IMG/VR virus record: IMGVR_UViG_3300008258_000002
Coordinates: 1-64,000 of that record
Direction: 5' to 3' (one strand)
Length of the DNA stretch: 64,000 nt
Source: a virus
Of this stretch, positions 8,001 to 20,000 are shown piece after piece (position 1 is the stretch's first letter; every line of letters begins with the position of its first letter). The position numbers and the translations under genes are program-made. The notes under the pieces are model-generated. The model did not search any database, had not been told where the DNA came from, and saw only the letters and a program-made list of their open reading frames with translations.

Positions 8001-10340
8001 TGGCTCACCATAATTTTTAGTAATTACTTCTTCAAGTAAAAATTCTTGAACGCTATTTTCTCTATCACGCTTAGCGTGAGTAGCAGTGTACATACCAGTT
8101 GCTTCTTTGTGTCTAAGTTGGCAATAGCCCTTAGCACGAACTCCAAGATACTTAGATAAGTGGCGAACACAACGAGTCCAGTCGCCAGGCTGACCCCAAC
8201 GAATTTTCGCAGCACCCTTGCCACGGGTCCAATAATGACGGAGTTTTTCAGCGTTGCCTCGGTTTCTATCCAAACCGCCAGCAGCAAACAAACTTTCTAG
8301 TTCGCTAAACTCTTCAATAATTTCAACTCTAGGACCAAAAAGAACCATTAGTTCAAGGTCTCTACTATAAGCAATGCTAGCGGTTAGCCCATCAATTTGA
8401 ATTAGGACATCGTTCAAAACTTCTGGCTTTAGCGGAACAACTGGTGGTGGAGTTGCCGATTTTAAGTCTTCTAAAAACTTAGGGTCTCTCTCCCATTTTT
8501 TGTTTCTACGAACATAAGTCATAGGTTGATTAGAAGTTTCACTTGCTGGAACTACAGCAACGCAATCCATAACAGCACGAGGGTCGTCTGGAGAAACAAT
8601 AGCCAAATAAACTGGCTGGACATCAGAGCCTTTTGCTTTTCCAGCAGCCGTTACTGGCTTTGCCCAAGCATCCTCTGGGTTGCTATCAGACGGATTTGGA
8701 GTCTCTGGGCTTATGCTTTTTTCCCACTGACGAAGAAGCGGGTGATGTACCTTTGGGTTTACTTTTGGCTTTCTTGGCCTACCCATTTTTGTTTCTGATT
8801 TTTCTTCAGATTCTAAATCTTCTGAAGCATTGTCAAATTCATCATCTAAAGCAAAATTTGAATCTGGGTGTTGAGGAGTTCCTTTGAACTGTGCTCTTTG
8901 CTCTCTAACCCAAGCAGGGAAATCACCAAGAAGTTTGTGTAGGTCATCTCTACCTAAAGGTGGATAAGTGTCTTTTAGTCTTGCTTTTGGCATATTTTGT
9001 GGAGTTCTAGGCTCGCCTAAAATTCCAGAAACATCTAGCGGTTTTTGTATTTCTGAGCCACTATAAGGACCGACTGGAGAAGCAATGTCTTCTTCTTCTA
9101 CCTGCTTAGTGTCTTTTGCTGGGACTACTACGGACTGACCGTTTTCCATCTTTACGGTAACATTTCCAGAACCTTGGTCAACATTGGTAATAATTCCATT
9201 ACCCTGACCTTTTACTGAAACATTTTTACCTTGAGTAGCAAATCTTCCGCCACCGTCTCTTAGTTGCTTAGAAGCATTTTGAGAACGCTCTTGTGGAGTG
9301 TAGTTTCCGTCTTTATCAACGACACCACCTCCCTCTCCAGCAGCGGTAATAACTTTGTCAATAAAGTCCCAGTCCTCTTCGGAAGCAGCCTCCGCCGCTA
9401 GGCTAGCCTCTTCTTCATCTATTTCATCAATAGAAATATTTCTGAACGGGTCAGTATTTAAACGAGCACAAATAATAATTGCTGACTCAGGGTCAATCTG
9501 AACATGTGTTTTTTCCACGGTGTCGTAGGGGTCATCTAAAGCCTTGTCATAAGTCCAAATGTCGCCATTTTCTGCGTGGCCTAAATCATCCCAAGTTCCG
9601 TCATCCCACGCATAAACTTTTCCGTCTAAATCAATTTTGTAAATGCGGTCAATGCCAGAGCCGTCAAGACGAACACGAGCCAAAAAGTCTGGAGCAATAC
9701 TGTCATCCATCCTAAAAGCGTCTTCAATTGGAGATAAATCAGCCGAAATAATTTCTGAATAACCAGCGTCTGCTTTTAGAGCCTTTTTGTTTTCACGCTC
9801 AACAATTGCACGGGCCCAACGCCAAGCAGCGTCTCCGCCCCAAAGCGCCCAGGCTATTCTTCCGTTGCTAGGAAAGTTATCTTCTCCGGGCTCCCAGCCT
9901 TTACCTTTTTTATCTACTTCGTGGCGAGGGAAATACTTGGCGATATGACGAACTTTTTCAATGCCAATCTGTCCACCACGGGCAAGAGTGCGAGCAGTGT
10001 TTAGACCTACAGGAGTTCCGCCACGCTTTTCTTCTTTACGCCACTCAAGTGCTTTTTTAGCCTCTGCTTTTACACCTGCTGGTATGGTGTATAAACGAGC
10101 AGACGCTAACAAAGTTTCGGTATCTTCTTTTGTAGCGGATAAGGCAGATATAGCAAGTTCTATCGTTTCAATTGGCAAAGCAACTGGCGGGTTTAGAGAG
10201 TCTATTTTTTGCTGAACTTCTTTTGTAACAGTTCCGTGCTCAACTACGGCATTAAAAACGGTGTTGATAGCAACATATCTTTCAGAGTTTCCATAGTAGG
10301 CAATACTGTTTTTATCTATACCTAAACATTTAGATAACAT
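5067..10340 (-). CDS. Giant capsid maturation protease polyprotein
   Basis: 1757 residues, far longer than a usual prohead protease (200-300). Approximate layout: 83-185 a conserved actinophage domain (IPAGVKAEAKKALEWRKE, AWALWGGD); 370-410 a KOW/SH3-like beta segment; 690-760 and 837-905 two copies of the GGLDRNR..AEKLR.YWT..GDWTRCV module; 965-1125 the protease, with GDGHSGSVVVGRIDHI (candidate His near 1017), RGISADMD (candidate Ser near 1063) and ARIMAITIVPKPAF as in HK97 gp4-like enzymes; 1195-1335 a domain often found next to such proteases (YGHIASWETDHIGL, VNVPGFPV); 1430-1500 DUF6582 (GSFPIRN...IKRARALG); 1510-1757 Pro-rich linker and coiled coil. Motifs VITAAG, PVTAAG, LFAAGG, LVAAGG, SLTASA and SITASA lie at the joints and may be autocleavage sites (inference). 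It should trim the capsid scaffold. Its start overlaps the previous stop (TAATG). Confidence 0.8.
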   Translation of the reverse strand: MLSKCLGIDKNSIAYYGNSERYVAINTVFNAVVEHGTVTKEVQQKIDSLNPPVALPIETIELAISALSATKEDTETLLASARLYTIPAGVKAEAKKALEWRKEEKRGGTPVGLNTARTLARGGQIGIEKVRHIAKYFPRHEVDKKGKGWEPGEDNFPSNGRIAWALWGGDAAWRWARAIVERENKKALKADAGYSEIISADLSPIEDAFRMDDSIAPDFLARVRLDGSGIDRIYKIDLDGKVYAWDDGTWDDLGHAENGDIWTYDKALDDPYDTVEKTHVQIDPESAIIICARLNTDPFRNISIDEIDEEEASLAAEAASEEDWDFIDKVITAAGEGGGVVDKDGNYTPQERSQNASKQLRDGGGRFATQGKNVSVKGQGNGIITNVDQGSGNVTVKMENGQSVVVPAKDTKQVEEEDIASPVGPYSGSEIQKPLDVSGILGEPRTPQNMPKARLKDTYPPLGRDDLHKLLGDFPAWVREQRAQFKGTPQHPDSNFALDDEFDNASEDLESEEKSETKMGRPRKPKVNPKVHHPLLRQWEKSISPETPNPSDSNPEDAWAKPVTAAGKAKGSDVQPVYLAIVSPDDPRAVMDCVAVVPASETSNQPMTYVRRNKKWERDPKFLEDLKSATPPPVVPLKPEVLNDVLIQIDGLTASIAYSRDLELMVLFGPRVEIIEEFSELESLFAAGGLDRNRGNAEKLRHYWTRGKGAAKIRWGQPGDWTRCVRHLSKYLGVRAKGYCQLRHKEATGMYTATHAKRDRENSVQEFLLEEVITKNYGEPTHVTDRDMLTPIGEIVRDTKDNLYDSEWNPPLEIVEALSELSRCSDQEYDALVAAGGLDRNRRKAEKLRRYWTIGRGGRRKIKWNTGGDWTRCVKHLAKYLGPRAKGYCALRHKEMTGMWTGDKEHIQRYGGKRSRGRNFFSNDVINSSEEILKITYLTAEKNDLSNKMALVASSIPGLVKSMPLRENSDGANFSIPLVIPEQTESGDGRKFKENAITWRELPLPLLWQPQTGDGHSGSVVVGRIDHIERIDGGIGRCYGVFDNGPHATEVVRLIKNGFIRGISADMDQFEATEEKPEEKAGLTEEKPSLDKKEVGKDKLTISKARIMAITIVPKPAFQECKIFLTEEDNQNINPQEETVINDGIYVDDADEFDATSLIACGMVAGAIPVNPPSDWFKKPTLNGPTPLTVTDEGQVYGHIASWETDHIGLSRGTKPPRSRSNYAYFHTGVCKTAEGSDIPVGQLTLAGGHASLEASAADAVKHYDDTASAVADVHAGEDQYGIFVAGALRPGTTPEQIRALRASAPSGDWRPIRGSLELVAVCQVNVPGFPVARARVASGAVMALVAAGAATLAKMKADPLTELTERLKKLEAYSVSDKLEQVDAIKAKFAQYKNIEQVAPSAEELASRARELSAKFQSLTASAEEEDVFAYIPMIERQKLAKAGKAMPSGSFPIRNAEDLQNAIKAFGRAKESERADVKRHIIKRARALGKYDLVPDDWKKFSTRSITASAEELKARLASAEERLGKALATEFAEVPVAPEIPSGISEAPQQVAYDPASPVAPTQPEAPAPAPAPTSVESGLKNPETGRYTPQTQPRDQNGKFRKVLARLSQDLGTSGLQAALDEAKRVEKLHSLGSYVEAANASVNLQDIIGRLDSGALNNRALENVRASAKELGTVIANLPLGFNNQAEKVRYSDLPPALRDLMDNMVAKVEAKIGKEDADIATEKLRQFKSGSDVFNQSNISSEMSKLLRLLT

Positions 10341-11026
10341 TACTTACCACCAACTTCATAAGTTTTTAGAATTTCTCGAACTGGAAATAGACCATCTGCA
10401 TCGTCAAATTTTTTCAACAATTCATTGGCTTTTTCTGGGTCTATTTCAGCAACTGCTAGGTCTTCATAGTAGTCATAAGATACTTCACTACTCTCCCAAT
10501 CGTAGTCAAGGCGAGTGTAATTACCTATAGAAGACATATAGTTCAAAGCAAAAATGTTTTTAGATGCCTCAGAAAAATAAACAAGCAAAGTTTCAAATTC
10601 AGGTAAAGTGTCTGGAATATTTACGCCAAGATATTTGGTAAGTGCTGGCTTTGACCTACCAACTATAAGTTGCTGTAAAACTTCGGTAGGAAGTTCCATC
10701 TTGTATTTAGAAAGCCAGAGACCGTCTTCTTGCTCTAAACCTCTAATTAGCCAAAACTTTCCATCACCCTCAAAAGTTATGTAAGCACCGTCGTTTTGAC
10801 TGCCTAGTTTTACTACATCTATGTCAAAATACTTTATTTCGCCCTCTGGTAGAACAAAATACAAACCTTTGTATTGACCAGATGGCTCATAATAAGCCCC
10901 AATAATAGCGTGAGTTTCGCTAGGGGTTTCGGCTTCAACAGAGTCATACGCCTCAAGCACACCAGTGTCTTTATAGACAACTCCAAGTGTGTCTGAGTTG
11001 AGAGTGAACTCAGGGTTTTGTGGCAT
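10340..11026 (-). CDS. Hypothetical protein in the head operon
   Basis: 228 residues, acidic and rich in aromatic residues, with an all-beta look in the first 115 residues (IIGAYYEPSGQYKGLYFVLP, DGKFWLIRGLEQEDG) and a mainly helical end (DPEKANELLKKFDDADGLFP). I recognise no family. It sits between the two giant genes and its stop codon overlaps the start of the protease gene (TAATG), so translation of the two is probably coupled. A virion or cargo-related role is only a guess from position. Confidence 0.6.
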   Translation of the reverse strand: MPQNPEFTLNSDTLGVVYKDTGVLEAYDSVEAETPSETHAIIGAYYEPSGQYKGLYFVLPEGEIKYFDIDVVKLGSQNDGAYITFEGDGKFWLIRGLEQEDGLWLSKYKMELPTEVLQQLIVGRSKPALTKYLGVNIPDTLPEFETLLVYFSEASKNIFALNYMSSIGNYTRLDYDWESSEVSYDYYEDLAVAEIDPEKANELLKKFDDADGLFPVREILKTYEVGGK

Positions 11027-11068
11027 ATTTATATCTCCAAAGATACTTCTACAATAAAGTTTATCTCA

Positions 11069-14000
11069 TTATTGGTTAGGCGTGTTTGTTCCGGGTAGCG
11101 GAGCGTCTGGATTTAACGGGGTAGTTAATCCAGCATCAACTTGGTCCTGTAAAGTTACTCCAGGCGGCAGTTGCTCTCCACCAGCACTTGGATTTTCTTG
11201 AATTGTTGGGTCAACTTGTCTTACACCTAATAATTCACCAAGTCTCCGCATCATTTCTTGTCCGTAATCTTTTGCGGCTTCTTCGTTTTCGTGTTGATTA
11301 ACTACGGCTGGCGGTAGCCCAGCATCTCTATCTGCTTTTCTATTCCAACCAGCACTAATCCAACTATTTCCAAAAGGTGATGGGCTAATACCAATAATTG
11401 GAGAATTGTCAGCGTCTCTACCTGGAACTCCTTCAAGACCTAAGTAAGCCTTTCCGTCTGAAGCGGACTGCCACTGAAGAATGTTGGAGGCGTTTCTCTG
11501 TGCTTTACGCTCAGCGATTGCTTGGCGAATAGCGGCTTCCGCTTCTTCTGGAGTGTCATAAGAGCCAGTGGAAATTGGGTTAGTGTTATTCATAGCATCT
11601 ATACCGTTTTCGTGAACTCTAACAGCCCACTTGCCATCAGCACCCTTGATAGCAATTCCATATTCTTCGTTTTCATTATGAACTGAGAATATGTCATTTC
11701 CAAGGTTTGTTTTAGTTCCAGTATTTGCTTGCGGTTGCGTTTGTGCTTGCGGTTGCGGTGCTGGGGGGTTTCTTCTATCTAGTTCTTTTTGAATAGATAG
11801 ATTTGCCTTGTTGTAAATACTGTCTTGAGATGAGTCAAAGAACTCTTCCATTGGATTTATTGTAGCAGTAGCATCTGCTTTATTTGCATAAAGTGCGCCA
11901 ACCCAGTCTTCTGAATCTTCATTCCAATCAACTCTTACAACTGGTCCATCTGGGTCATTAGGATTTTCTAGATAATAACCATTGCCGTTAGCAACTCTCT
12001 TATAGCCTTGAGGTTTAGTAGCGCTTGGCGCAAGTCTGTCTCTAGGTTGAATAGGGGTTTGGTAATCTATCAACTTTCCTTTTAGGTCACGAATACCATT
12101 TACAATGTCATTTGCTTCTTGCCAAGTTCTGGCATTAGCAATAATTTTTCTAGTTTTTCTGTCATAAATATCAAACAAAGTTTGAGGACCGCCATTAGGG
12201 TCTCTTCTTGAACGAGTTTTGATATACCTATCGCCAGGTTTTACTGTATTTACTCTAGGTCTACCTTGCGGAATTTCTGGCTCCACTGCGTCTGCTGGCT
12301 CCTGAGCAGGTGGAACTGGTGTCTGAGCAGGTGGAACTGGTGGGTTGTTGGTAGGTGGGGTGTCACCGTTTCCACCGTTTGATGGTCCAGTAGGAGTTGC
12401 TGGAACTGCTGGAACTGCTGGAGCGTTATTTCTATTACCTCCCTGTGCCACATATCGTTCCCTAATATCACTATAGAAGTCACGGAATGCATTTAATGCT
12501 GCTGCTTCGGCTTCGTCTCTGCTAGCAAAGATTTTTACTTCACCAGAATTTGATGTTATTCCGTCTACTCCCCAGCCAGCAGTGTATTTTATAACATTCA
12601 AATCTGAGTCTTGTGAGATTGGGTCTCCAACAAAGAATGTAGTACTATCAGGATTTCTATTTATTTGTACTTTTACTGGGGCGAGGTTGCCATCACCGTT
12701 AGGGTCCATAATAACTTCAAAACTACGAATTGCACTAATTTCTAGAGGCTGAACTTCGTTTCTCTTGTCATTCCAAGGTAAGTCTATTTCAGGGACTCGT
12801 TGTGGCGTAGAATCAAGATTTACTTGGTTAAACCCTTGCTGGTCATCATAACTTTGCAGTATGTTTCCAAACTGAACTATTGCCTCAAACCTATTAGAGA
12901 AACCAGATACATTGCCGTTTCTAAAGTCGGTGACTATATATTGTCCGTCTGGCCCAGGTGCTTGAATAGAGGCTATCTCATTATCAGCATCATAGGCTGT
13001 AACTTCTGTACCATTGGTGAGCAGTCTTCTAGAGTTATTGACTCTACCTCTATTTACAAAGTTTCTTATAGCGGGGTCAGTATCCATAAGTTCTTGGTCA
13101 GACGGAACTTGGTTAGACGGAACCGCAGGAGCATTTTGAGCAGGAGTTTCTGGTGCTTCAAGAAGTTCTCTGTTATTTTCATTGTTGCCAGTCATGTCGT
13201 TGATAGCAATTGCTTCGGCTAGATTACGGTCACCATACTGAGCAGGGTATGGGTCTGGGTCTATATAGTTTCCGTTGTTATCCCTACGCCTTCTAGGGTC
13301 AACTACTTTCCAGTTTCCTTCTGAAGTTCTTTCAACTTTTATAAATGCTTCAGCACCTGGGTTGTCGCCACCAATTCCAAGGAATCTAGTGCGGTTTTCA
13401 TCCCTAACAACTTGATACCGAGTAGGTGGATAATCGTCATCCCAAAATGTGTTGACTTTAGGAATAGTTCCGTTGATAAAACGAAGAACTCCTTGCGGTG
13501 ATTGACCGTTTCTACCACGAGATAGGTCTAGCCCAGGGGCAGAAGACTCTGCTTCTTCACCGTCACCAGCAGGTGGATTGTTAGGTGGAGTTGGGACACC
13601 GCCGCCAGCATCGTCGGGTGAAGAGCCACCACTAGAATCTGAAGATTCGTTGTCATCTCTTCTAAATGGCTGGGTTATAGCGTGAAGTACAAGTCCTTCT
13701 AAAGCATCGTCTAGGTCTCTAGCAACTCTTCTAGACACTGCTTGACCGTTTTCTCGTATTTCTTGTACGATTGAAGAACCGTCTTGATATACGCGACCTA
13801 CTATAAATTCTCCGTCACTAGTTAATTCAGTAAGAACTATAGGTGAACGACCACCAAGATTTGCACTATCAATTGCATCACTGCGGTCTAGAGTGTAGTT
13901 ATCAGGCAGTTGGCCAGTGAACTGCCCCATTTTTTGAACGATAAGGCTTTCGGTGATTTGTTCTGGTTCACGAATTGGAGGAATACGGCGGCTTGGGGCA

Positions 14001-17000
14001 ACTGGCCTAGGAACAACTCTCTTAGGTTGCACTGGAAGAGCGTCAATTGACGGAGACGGTGGAGTAGAACCGCTGTCTTGAACCGCTGGAATTGGGTCAG
14101 TTCCGTCGGCTCTTCTAGTAACTTCTAGACGGCGTGGGGCAGCCTGATGTGGTCTGCTGGTATCATCCCATTGAACAAATGTTTGGTCAGTGTACTCATA
14201 CTGCCCACTTGGTTTAACATTTAGAGTGTATGGAACACGCCTAACTACGGTACCAGTTCTTGGTTGACCGTTAGCCATAAGTTTTGGAGTTCCATCGGCA
14301 TTGTAATGAACAACCCTGTCGCCAACACGAACAATAGTTTTGTTGTCTTTAGAAACATAAGGAATAACATTCACGCCTGGATATAGACGGTTAGCCTCAA
14401 GACGGTCAATAATGTCATCCATTTGCGCTCTACTGAATAGACGCTGGTTTGGTCCAGTTACTTGGTTGATAATTTCTGGAGCAGAAATTCCTCTAGCAAC
14501 AAGGGTTTGAACATACTCGATAAGAGCGTCTTTTGCTGGGTGTCCAGTTTTTTCAATTCCAGTAGTACCAATAAATCTCTTTTGTAGATTTACAAGAGTT
14601 TCTGGTAGCAATAGACCAGTTGATGGGTCAGTTACTTCTGGTTGAACATCTCCAACTTGATTGAATCCGTTTGCTGGATTTGCTGCTGTTAGAGCAGGTA
14701 CAACTCGTTTTCTAAGCCTGTTCTTAAGTGCTGTTGCTGAGTGTGCTGGGGTGGTTAAGTAGGCAGCCTCACTTGGTCCAGTTGGCGCTCTGTCTGCACC
14801 TAATTCTTGTCTTCTTACATAGCCAACAAATTCGTCAGACTTTAGTTTATGGACCACTGCTTCATAGCGGAATACTCTTCCATCTGCCATACGGTGGTCT
14901 CTTTTACCGATAATTATATCGCCGTTAGGCAAAGTATAAGCGTTGGGGTAAGCGCGCCTTATTTCGTCTTGAATAAGTTCGTTTCTTCTCCGCCTTACAG
15001 CAAGACCTTGTGCTGCTGGTTGCTGAGCAGGTGCTTGTTGAGCCTGTCTTCCATAAATGCAGTCCAACACTCTGTTTCTGCCAACTTTGTAAATCTTAAG
15101 TTGACCATCGTCTCCAACCACACCAATATTTACGGTATCGTTTTCGCCAGGAACTGTAAAGACAACATCGGCATTGATGTTTCCAAGAATTCTATGTCCA
15201 ACTTCAAGGTCTCCAGCACGAACCGCGTGTCTTCTGTTAGCACCGTCTCCAGCGTTCTCAAGTGAAGATTCTTGGATAGGGTTGCCAGCATTGAAAGCAT
15301 CTAATTCTGCTTGGTCAGATGCTTGTATTTCTGCAATATCTCTATCTTCTCTATCTTTAAGTTGACCAATTATCCAACCAACATCACCGACAGTAGGGTT
15401 TCTCTGAGAAAGAATAGCCTTGTACATTGCTCTTTCTTCAGCAGTTGCTTGCTTGTTTTTGACCAGTCTCTTAGCCAAACGAGATTGAGCATCTGTAGTT
15501 GGATTTAGATATCCTCTTTCAACAACAAATGGAGGTTGAACATCTGGGAAGAATGTAGTATCTGTTGGGTGGTCGGTGAAGCGTCTTCTAGCGTCTTCTC
15601 TAACGCCAACTTGGTTATAAATTCTTCGACTTAGCCAGTTTTCAGCATCAGATTTATTTCTAAAGAATGCTTTTTCAGCACCAACATTGTTGTTGGTGCC
15701 AATTTTGTCTGGCATCAATGTTGCTACCCAATAGCCGTGCTCCAACGGTTTTACATGTCCTAGTAGGTTGTCAAATTCGCTGACTACCTTAACTGCTCCA
15801 TCTCTGCGACGATAAATATTAAATTCGAATTCCATTTCTGGCATTCCAGGAAGAGCGGAAATAGCAGTGAATCTGGAGAATGGTTGCCAGTCATCGTCTG
15901 AGCCAGACATAGGTGGAGTTGTTCCGCCGCCACCGTTACTTGGGTTAGATGGACCGCTTCCATCGTCTCCACCGTTTGAGTCCCCGCCTGAAGGTGGTTG
16001 GTTTCCAGCAGGTGCTGGATTGGTGTTTTCCCAACGGCGAGCCTTTGAAACAAGACGCTCTCTTTCTGTAGCGTCAAGTGGAATAAAGTTGTCATCTCCT
16101 TGGTCACCGTAAGGATTTTGGCTCCAAATTGCCCATCTTCTAGATAAAGCGTATCCCTGAGTAGGGTGAGGTTGTGATATTGACATATCAAAATCAGCAA
16201 TATCAGCAATTATTACTCTGTGTACTCCATCAAGTCCAGGAACAGACCTAAGAATTTCTTGTGTAGCAACAACTTTATTTTCCGCTTCTACACCAAAACG
16301 CTCATTAAGTATTTCTTGAGCGGATGGGCGTACATCAAACCTTTCATGTTCTTTATATGCTCCGCCAAACCTGTCTCGATTTGCACGACCAAAAGGAGTG
16401 TTGTCGCCATCTGGCTTTACAAGTAGATATTGATAGTTTCCGTTAGCATCTTTTCTTCTAGCAATTACTGTTGTGTATCCGTGGTTTAGAGCAGATGCTG
16501 GTCTAAGCACGCCAGAGCCGTCAATAACTATTGAATTTTCTGGATTGGTTGAATCTACTGCGTGAAGTGGTAAGTTTTCTGGAACTACCTCTCCCCTTGC
16601 GATTGCATTTGCAATATCAGGTGTAATTGCTTCAAGTGGCATAACCCAAAGACCATTTGATTGTAGTTCACCCGGTAGGCCGACAATTGGTTTTCCAGCA
16701 GGATTTATGCCGACAACAGGAACTGCTCCATTTGCCCCATTTGGCAATTCATTTGGTGTCCCACCAGGAACATTTGCAGTAGGGGGTTGGACTCTTGGAG
16801 CCTGAACCGCTGGTGCTTGTCTAGTAGGCGGTGTTTCGTTATGGTCTATTCCCAAGTAATTTAGCATTGCTAAACGCCTTGCCTTTAAACCTTGTTTTGC
16901 CAAAGCATTATCGTTTGGGTCAGTTATGTGGGCATCAACAATTCTGTCTATCTTGTCGTCAGTGTAACGAAGCAAGGTTCTTCTAGCAATGTCAAGCATT

Positions 17001-20000
17001 TTTTCTTTAGTAAGACCGCGCCTCATGTGGCCACTTTCAGAAGATTTGTTTACTCTTCCAGAGTTCATAAAATCGCCGCAGTAGTGAATAAATTCCTCTA
17101 CGGCATCATTTCCGTCTGCAAAATTATTTATTAATTGTTGACGAATAGCGGTGAACATTCCGCCACCAACATCACAACGAACACCTCTTCTAACTCCATC
17201 TCTAACCGCAACAAAAGAGTTTCCAGTGTTTAGCACAAAATCTTGATTGCCAAGCCAGTAGTCAATAATTAAACCTTCTTGTATATCTGCAATTGCTTGC
17301 TGATTTTCTGGCTTATCAAATTCGCTATCCTTAAACAAGTCTTGACCAGGCATGTGCCCATTTCTGCGACCAGAAACTATATCTGGCTCAAACGGGTCAA
17401 TAACATTTACTGCATGTGTGGTGCCAGGCGCTTTTCCAGTTCTTGCTTCAGTTGCTGGAATTCCAAGTGCTAAATGTAGAGCATGGTTCAGTGATTCAGA
17501 CGCTGCTTTTCTAGCGCCCTCATCTTTTACTTTAAACTTTCTACCATCTGGTAATTCATATTTTCTAGAACCAGATTGTCCTAGACCCATACCGCCTTTA
17601 TCTTCTGCACCAGTAATATCAAGCGGGGTATTTCTAACTCTTAGGAAGTCGTCAAAAACGCCATCTGCAAAAAGGCTTTTATCTTCTGGGGCTGGCGGTG
17701 GCGGTGGTGGCTCAAGTTTAACAGCCCTATTTACAAGTCTGATTCTAGGTAGTACAGACTGACCGTCGGCTCTTTGCTGATTAGTTATGCCAAATGATTC
17801 TTCAAGTCTGTATTTTAGGCTTTCAAAAGCCTCTTCTTTACTGTTAGCAAAGAAAGTACCATTTCTTAATATTGAACTTATTGCGTGTTCTTTAAAACTT
17901 GGTGAATTTGTTGAGGAAACAGTTACCCACTGTCTTACTCCAGTTCTAGTAATTTTACCAGTGATAAGAGGTTCGTCTGGCTCATTGCCAAAACTAAATT
18001 CAGCAAACACATACTGTTGATTGTCCTCGCCGTTTCTCCAAGTAGGGTGAGCACCTTTCTTAACATTGATTTTTAAAAGACCTTTAACTCCGTCAGTCAT
18101 TTTTACTGGAGTATTTATTTGAATAGAAGAGTTGTCTTGGAATATGTTTTGATTTGACAAATCCGCACTAGCAGGAACTCTTTCTTGTCTGACAGAAAGA
18201 TTAGGAAATACTTTCTCTCCAGGTAATCCTATATGACCAGCCAATAATTTTTTATTGGCATAGTCTTTAGCATCTTCGTAATTATCAAATACAAGTGTTT
18301 CGGTCCTAGTTACGCCACCCTCATCTGGATGATATTTGTGAGTTGTAAGTTCAAATCCACGATTAGTTTTTGCAATCTCATAAATTCTTTGTTTTCTAAC
18401 TGGGTCAGAGCCTATGAAAGATTTTCTGACCAAATCAAAGGCTTCAATTTTCCCGCCATCTTCTCCTACGGAATAAGTTTCTGCGGTATAAACCGTGCCA
18501 ATTGTGTTGTTTTCAATACGAGCAGTAGAAATTCTTCTAAATCTGCCAGTTCCAGCACCGTTAGAGAAAACAACAAAACTTTCAGCACCGTCTGGTCTTT
18601 GTAATGTTAAATCACCAACGGTAACTTCTGCCTCATCATTTGCTCCACCAACAATAGCAAAACCGTTACTAACTGTAGGCGCTCTTCCTTGGCCTAGCAG
18701 GTTGGTAGATGCATCTATATTTGCATCGTCTGAGATGTGGTTCTTAACATCATACAAAGCCTCTTGTAAGGTTTCATAAACACCGCTAGGTTCTCCAGAA
18801 AATTCATCTGTTTTGTTGTCGGCTCTATTTGCCACCCAAACTTCGTAGTTGCCTTCGTCATTTTTCTTGACTTTTGCTAATTTGGCAACTATTGTTCTGT
18901 TATCTTGCGGACTAGATAAATCAACTACATCCCACTCGTGTTCCCCTGTGGTGTCGTTCCTCTTTTGTCTAATGCCAGGACCGTTTAGTCTAATTTCTTC
19001 GCCACTTGAATTATAGATGGCCCACTCGCTAATTCTGGTGCCATTACCGTCTGCGTTCTCCCTGTCAGAAACGCTACTAATTCTTTTTAATTTAGGTTTT
19101 AGACTAGGTTCTTCTCTTAAAACGGTATTTATGTCATACCCTTGGTACTGTAAAGCATCTCGAATAGCATTGTTTGGAACATCTATGGTCTGTCCGTTAG
19201 GGTACCTAAGTTTTACAGCGTAATTATTCTTTGTAACTGAGTCAATAAGAGCATTTCTTAGGCCAGTTGGGTTAAAGTTTCTAGCAATAACCTTTGGGTT
19301 GTCTGATACTCCATCAATGTAATAACGAGACATTGATATTTCTGGAGTGTGATGTTGAGAAAGAATTACTTGAGTTCTTGCACCAGTTGGACCTAGATAA
19401 TCATATGCTTCGTTATCCAAAGAAAGTGGTCTTAATTGGAGTGCTGTAGGAATTTCTCCAGTTTCTCCACGCCTAACTAGGTCAGACTGAAGAACTTTAC
19501 TTTCTGAGTCATACTCTCCGCCAATTCTAGAAAATTCTATTGGAGCCTTTACATCTGCTATTTCATTAGTTATTTCTTCTATGATGCCTTGCAGATTTCC
19601 AAGTTCTTGTCTTTTTGCTAACAACTTTTCAGTATTTACCGAATTGCCGTTTAGTTCATCGTAAATGCCAGCAAGAATTAGTTCTGTGTCATATCCGTTA
19701 TTCTCTAGTGCTTTATAGACTGCTGTTGGGTCAACGGTATTTTCTTCCCCATTAATGTCTGGAAGTTTGGCAGATTTACCTTTTTTGTTCAAAAGAGCGT
19801 CGCGCAAGGAAGCAAGCAAAATTTCTGGACCGTAAAGGTCTTTTAGTGCTTGTGGCTCTTCTGTCCAACCATCTGGTTTTGACCAGCCTCCTCTGTGTGG
19901 TCTAGCACTAAATGGTAAATCGTTTAGAACTCTATTTACATCTCTTGGCAAAACCCAATCATTAAATTTAAAGTAGCCAGCAAATGGAGATTCAATTGCT

